DNA of 8,271 nt from Oceanospirillaceae bacterium (GTDB lineage Bacteria > Pseudomonadota > Gammaproteobacteria > Pseudomonadales > Balneatricaceae). The notes under the pieces are model-generated. The model was not told the DNA's origin, ran no database searches, and saw only the letters and a list, made by a program, of their open reading frames with translations. Numbering within the stretch: the first letter of the stretch is position 1; each line of letters begins with the position of its first letter. Below, piece by piece: positions 6,179 through 8,271 of the stretch. The position numbers and the translations under genes are program-made. The stretch lies in assembly GCA_023954795.1 (NCBI GenBank), contig JAGSHA010000127.1:1-8271 (forward strand), written 5' to 3'.

Positions 6179-6690
6179 CGCTTTAGACGGTCAACATTGA
6201 GGTGGCTTAAACTGTTATCCACAGGATCCACCTCAAACGCTTTACCAAATCCTACGACATAACTGCCACTTTGCGGTTTCAGCTTAAACAGATGAAAATC
6301 CGGTAGTCCACGCAACAACTGCACTGTTGCTCCCAGATGCGCTTCCATACTATCCAGTGTCGAGACAAATCCCGCCGAATCTGCTTGAGTTTCTTCGACG
6401 TCGCAACAATAGGATAAGCGCTCGCGCGCAAACAAATTCCGGCTCTCACTCTCATCTTCAATAAACAACACGCTACATACAGGATTCGCCAGCAGGTTCA
6501 TCGTATGAGCAGCCAATCGGCTGACAAATATACAAAACTCACCCTGCTCATTACGCCAGTACGGCGCATAACTGATTTCAGGCAACCCCGCGGTGGAAAG
6601 CGTTGATAACAACAAAGAACGTTTACCCTGCTGCAACCTGCGACAGGACTCGGCATATTCCTTTAGTTCATCTTGTTTCATTGACGCCAT
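6175..6690 (-). CDS. HugZ/HutZ-family haem-associated protein (split-barrel flavin-reductase fold)
   Basis: Encodes 171 residues of the pyridoxamine-5'-phosphate oxidase-like split-barrel superfamily. The order SYAPYW (40-45), VSRLAAHTMNL (56-66), IEDESESRNLFARERL (77-92) and GSYVVGFGKAFEV (142-154) is characteristic of the haem-utilisation proteins HugZ/HutZ, which bind or degrade haem in the cytoplasm. In Vibrio HutZ the haem ligand is a C-terminal histidine supported by an aspartate; D131 in LPDFHLF and H163 near the C-terminus are plausible equivalents, by inference. The length is close to HutZ (about 176). No haem transporter or TonB genes lie nearby and I see no clear Fur box, so a haem role rests on family resemblance. 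A GAGG ribosome site is 7 bases before the ATG at 6690. The stop codon overlaps that of the converging small membrane-protein gene. Confidence 0.87.
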   Translation of the reverse strand: MASMKQDELKEYAESCRRLQQGKRSLLLSTLSTAGLPEISYAPYWRNEQGEFCIFVSRLAAHTMNLLANPVCSVLFIEDESESRNLFARERLSYCCDVEETQADSAGFVSTLDSMEAHLGATVQLLRGLPDFHLFKLKPQSGSYVVGFGKAFEVDPVDNSLSHLNVDRLKR

Positions 6691-6765
6691 TGCTTTTCCT
6701 CAAATACGCGTTATACCTAAACATAGGAACACCTCTGGCTGTTTGAAAAAATAGCTAAAGGATCC

Positions 6766-6783
6766 TACATCCCCGACGATGTA
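6766..6783. promoter_or_regulatory. 18-bp inverted repeat upstream of the PilZ-like gene
   Basis: TACATC-N6-GATGTA is a perfect 6+6 inverted repeat in the 128-base divergent spacer between the HugZ-like and PilZ-like genes, 35 bases before the PilZ-like start codon. A possible plus-strand -35, TTGAAA, lies at about 6743-6748 with 17 bases to TACATC. The repeat would then overlap the -10 region, which suits a repressor operator. The regulator is unknown. Confidence 0.35.
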
Positions 6784-6818
6784 ATAGAGAAGGGTACACA
6801 GAGAAAGGGGAGGTTGTC

Positions 6819-7235
6819 ATGAGCAGCCTGCAGGTTTACATCCGTCATCCGGAAGAGATTCCGATTGAGCTTGAACAACTCAGTCGTACGCTCCCTACTT
6901 CACATTCCACACAGGGCCTTGGCCTGATCTGCCACTCACACAACATGATTATCGAAGGCTCAGCCGTCGAATTGAGGGTTCCCTTTGTCGAACCCTCGAT
7001 CACAGTATCCGGTATCGTGAACTGGTGTCGCAATAACGGCCCGGGATTTGAACTGGGTATTGATTTCGATAATCCTGATGCCACGATGCGCATGCGCATG
7101 CTGGAACAGCTGTGTCAGATACATCAGTATCGTTTGGACATACGTGAGGAGCAAGGTCGAACACTGAGTCCAGACGACGCTGCAATGGAGTGGATTGAGC
7201 GCTATGCCGCACTTTTCCCTAATGATGGCGTATAA
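6819..7235 (+). CDS. PilZ-like domain protein with degenerate c-di-GMP motif
   Basis: Encodes 138 residues and is predicted soluble. Residues about 13-85 look like a PilZ beta-barrel: IPIELE, then a turn with SHSTQG (28-33), GLGLICHS, and the strands AVELRVPF, ITVSGIVNWC and GFELGIDFDN. The rest is helical and ends with AMEWIERYAALFP (122-134), an ending I associate with gammaproteobacterial PilZ proteins. PilZ domains normally bind cyclic di-GMP through RxxxR and [DN]xSxxG. Here R9 has no partner (RHPEE) and the second motif keeps S30 and G33 but has Ser in place of Asp/Asn, so canonical binding is doubtful. It may act through partners instead, as PilZ itself does in type IV pilus assembly. 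A strong AGGGGAGG ribosome site sits 5 bases before the ATG. It lies 70 bases ahead of kdsA on the same strand. Confidence 0.75.
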   Translation: MSSLQVYIRHPEEIPIELEQLSRTLPTSHSTQGLGLICHSHNMIIEGSAVELRVPFVEPSITVSGIVNWCRNNGPGFELGIDFDNPDATMRMRMLEQLCQIHQYRLDIREEQGRTLSPDDAAMEWIERYAALFPNDGV

Positions 7236-7236
7236 T
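7231..7236 (+). promoter_or_regulatory. Consensus -10 element overlapping the PilZ-like stop codon, likely for kdsA
   Basis: A perfect TATAAT spans the end of the PilZ-like gene (its TAA is 7233-7235), 69 bases before the kdsA start. No good -35 is seen at 16-18 bases upstream (the 17-base position reads CGCACT). It would be a weak or activator-dependent promoter giving kdsA transcription independent of the PilZ-like gene. Confidence 0.35.
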
Positions 7237-7305
7237 GCTCGCTTAAAGGCCTAAATGTTACATACAGGCACTGAGCATATACCTTATCTGAAGGAAAGAG
7301 ACAGT

Positions 7306-8154
7306 ATGGAGCAGAAAACCGTTGTTGCCGGTGGCGTAGAGATCGCCAACGATAAACCGATGGTTCTTTTCGGTGGCATGAATGTGCTGGAATCCCGTGA
7401 TCTTGCGATGACCATCGCTGAGTATTACATGGAAGTCACCACCAAACTGAACATCCCTTATGTATTTAAGGCGTCATTCGACAAAGCTAACCGTTCGTCA
7501 CTGACCTCTTTCCGTGGTCCGGGTCTGGAAGAAGGTCTGAAGATCCTCGAAGAGGTGAAAACAACCTTTAATGTTCCGATTATTTCGGATGTACATGAGC
7601 CTTATCAGGCTGCACCTGCGGCCGAAGTATGTGACATTATCCAGCTGCCCGCATTCCTGTCCCGTCAGACAGATCTGGTTGAGGCGATGGCAAAAACCGA
7701 TGCCGTCATCAATATCAAAAAAGCCCAATTCCTTGCACCGCATGAGATGAAGCACATCCTGCACAAGTGTGAAGAAGCCGGTAACAGTAAACTGATTTTG
7801 TGTGAACGCGGCTCCTGCTACGGTTACAACAATCTGATCGTTGATATGCTGGGCTTCTCTATTATGAAAGAGTTTGGCTATCCACTGATGTTTGATGCCA
7901 CCCACGCGCTGCAGATGCCAGGTGGTCGTTCTGACTCCGCCGACGGTCGCCGTGCACTGGCCGCACAACTGTCACGTGCAGGCATGTCTCAGGGTATTGC
8001 TGGCCTGTTCCTGGAAGCACACCCTGATCCAAATACCGCTAAGTGTGATGGCCCTTGTGCCCTGCCACTGGACAAATTGGAGCCTTATCTGGCTCAGATG
8101 AAAGCGGTAGATGAGCTGGTTAAATCCTTTCCTGAGCTGGACACCTCGGTTTAA
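7306..8154 (+). CDS. kdsA: 3-deoxy-D-manno-octulosonate-8-phosphate synthase
   Basis: Condenses phosphoenolpyruvate with arabinose 5-phosphate to Kdo-8-phosphate, a cytoplasmic step toward the lipopolysaccharide inner core. From the ATG at 7306 it has 282 residues (E. coli KdsA 284) and aligns along its whole length. Landmarks are LFGGMNVLESRDLA (21-34), KASFDKANRSS (55-65), the DVHEP strand with H97, LPAFLSRQTDL (114-124), DATHALQ with H200, and EAHPDP (237-242). N26 occupies the position that is Cys in metal-dependent enzymes, so this should be a metal-independent form like E. coli. The frame is open to an ATG at 7255, but AAGGA lies 10 bases before 7306 and that start matches the family N-terminus. 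The usual neighbours pyrG and eno are not seen. Confidence 0.97.
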   Translation: MEQKTVVAGGVEIANDKPMVLFGGMNVLESRDLAMTIAEYYMEVTTKLNIPYVFKASFDKANRSSLTSFRGPGLEEGLKILEEVKTTFNVPIISDVHEPYQAAPAAEVCDIIQLPAFLSRQTDLVEAMAKTDAVINIKKAQFLAPHEMKHILHKCEEAGNSKLILCERGSCYGYNNLIVDMLGFSIMKEFGYPLMFDATHALQMPGGRSDSADGRRALAAQLSRAGMSQGIAGLFLEAHPDPNTAKCDGPCALPLDKLEPYLAQMKAVDELVKSFPELDTSV

Positions 8155-8189
8155 ACAAAGCATCTAACTGTACATCGCTATACAGATTC

Positions 8190-8236
8190 GGCCAGCCTTG
8201 ACTATCATAGATAGAAATTTTTGATACGAGCTGGCC
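8190..8236. repeat. 7-bp perfect inverted repeat after kdsA
   Basis: GGCCAGC (8190-8196) and GCTGGCC (8230-8236) flank a 33-base AT-rich interval that contains TTGACT (8198-8203). The loop is long and no T tract follows, so this is not a typical kdsA terminator. It may be a regulatory element before the next gene, or chance. Confidence 0.25.
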
Positions 8237-8237
8237 C

Positions 8238-8271
8238 ATGGCGACTCTTCCGGCAATTGAATACACCTCCC
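8238..8271 (+). CDS. Possible 5' end of a further gene, cut by window edge
   Basis: An ATG at 8238 opens a frame reading MATLPAIEYTS before the window ends. No ribosome site is evident upstream, and 11 residues are too few to identify a family. It is not the start of enolase, the usual gene after kdsA. Listed only so the right edge is described. Confidence 0.25.
   Translation, partial: MATLPAIEYTS

Noticed and set aside
6215..6223. Perfect DnaA box TTATCCACA
   Set aside because: It falls inside the HugZ-like coding sequence, where it encodes Val-Asp-Asn, and is isolated, so chance is the simpler explanation.
8168..8185. CTGT...ACAG dyad after kdsA resembling an SOS (LexA) box
   Set aside because: The spacing is CTG-N12-CAG, two bases longer than the LexA consensus, and no promoter is clearly linked to it.

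Overview
The window looks like ordinary chromosomal DNA from a gammaproteobacterium. The ribonucleotide reductase proteins follow the Escherichia coli NrdA/NrdB sequences almost residue for residue, the KdsA resembles the Pseudomonas/Oceanospirillales form, and a HugZ-type protein, a DUF2788-like membrane protein and a PilZ-like protein lie next to one another. A marine Oceanospirillales-type bacterium is my best guess, but no genus can be named from this sequence alone. I see no transposase, phage gene, CRISPR array, toxin-antitoxin pair or defence system.

Layout. (1) Positions 1-978, minus strand: 5' part of a PLP-dependent cysteine synthase family gene that runs off the left edge. (2) 979-1448: gene-free stretch of about 470 bases with two opposed DnaA-box-like nonamers and one copy of a 17-base repeat. 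(3) 1449-5289, minus strand: a complete class Ia ribonucleotide reductase operon, nrdA-nrdB-yfaE, closed by a strong intrinsic terminator. (4) 5290-5706: divergent control region. It holds a pair of NrdR-box-like palindromes exactly 31 bp apart over a likely nrdA promoter, a second copy of the 17-base repeat, and a stringent-type promoter for the tRNA. (5) 5707-5790, plus: tRNA-Tyr(GTA). (6) 5972-6178, plus: small two-helix membrane protein, ending tail-to-tail with a 4-base overlap against (7) 6175-6690, minus: HugZ/HutZ-family haem-associated protein. (8) 6819-7235, plus: PilZ-like protein with weakened c-di-GMP motifs. (9) 7306-8154, plus: kdsA for Kdo-8-phosphate synthesis. (10) 8155-8271: short tail that may contain the start of another gene.

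How the genes work together. NrdA and NrdB form the aerobic enzyme that makes deoxyribonucleotides, and the small ferredoxin supplies electrons to build or repair the diferric-tyrosyl radical of NrdB. The paired NrdR boxes imply repression of the operon when dNTP/ATP pools are high. The remaining genes are separate housekeeping or accessory functions (sulfur amino-acid metabolism, tRNA, haem handling, lipopolysaccharide core precursor) with no evident shared pathway.

I do not find an undescribed multi-gene system. The points most worth a second look are the NrdR-box architecture, the repeated 17-base intergenic element, the active-site substitution in the cysteine synthase homologue and the degenerate PilZ protein.
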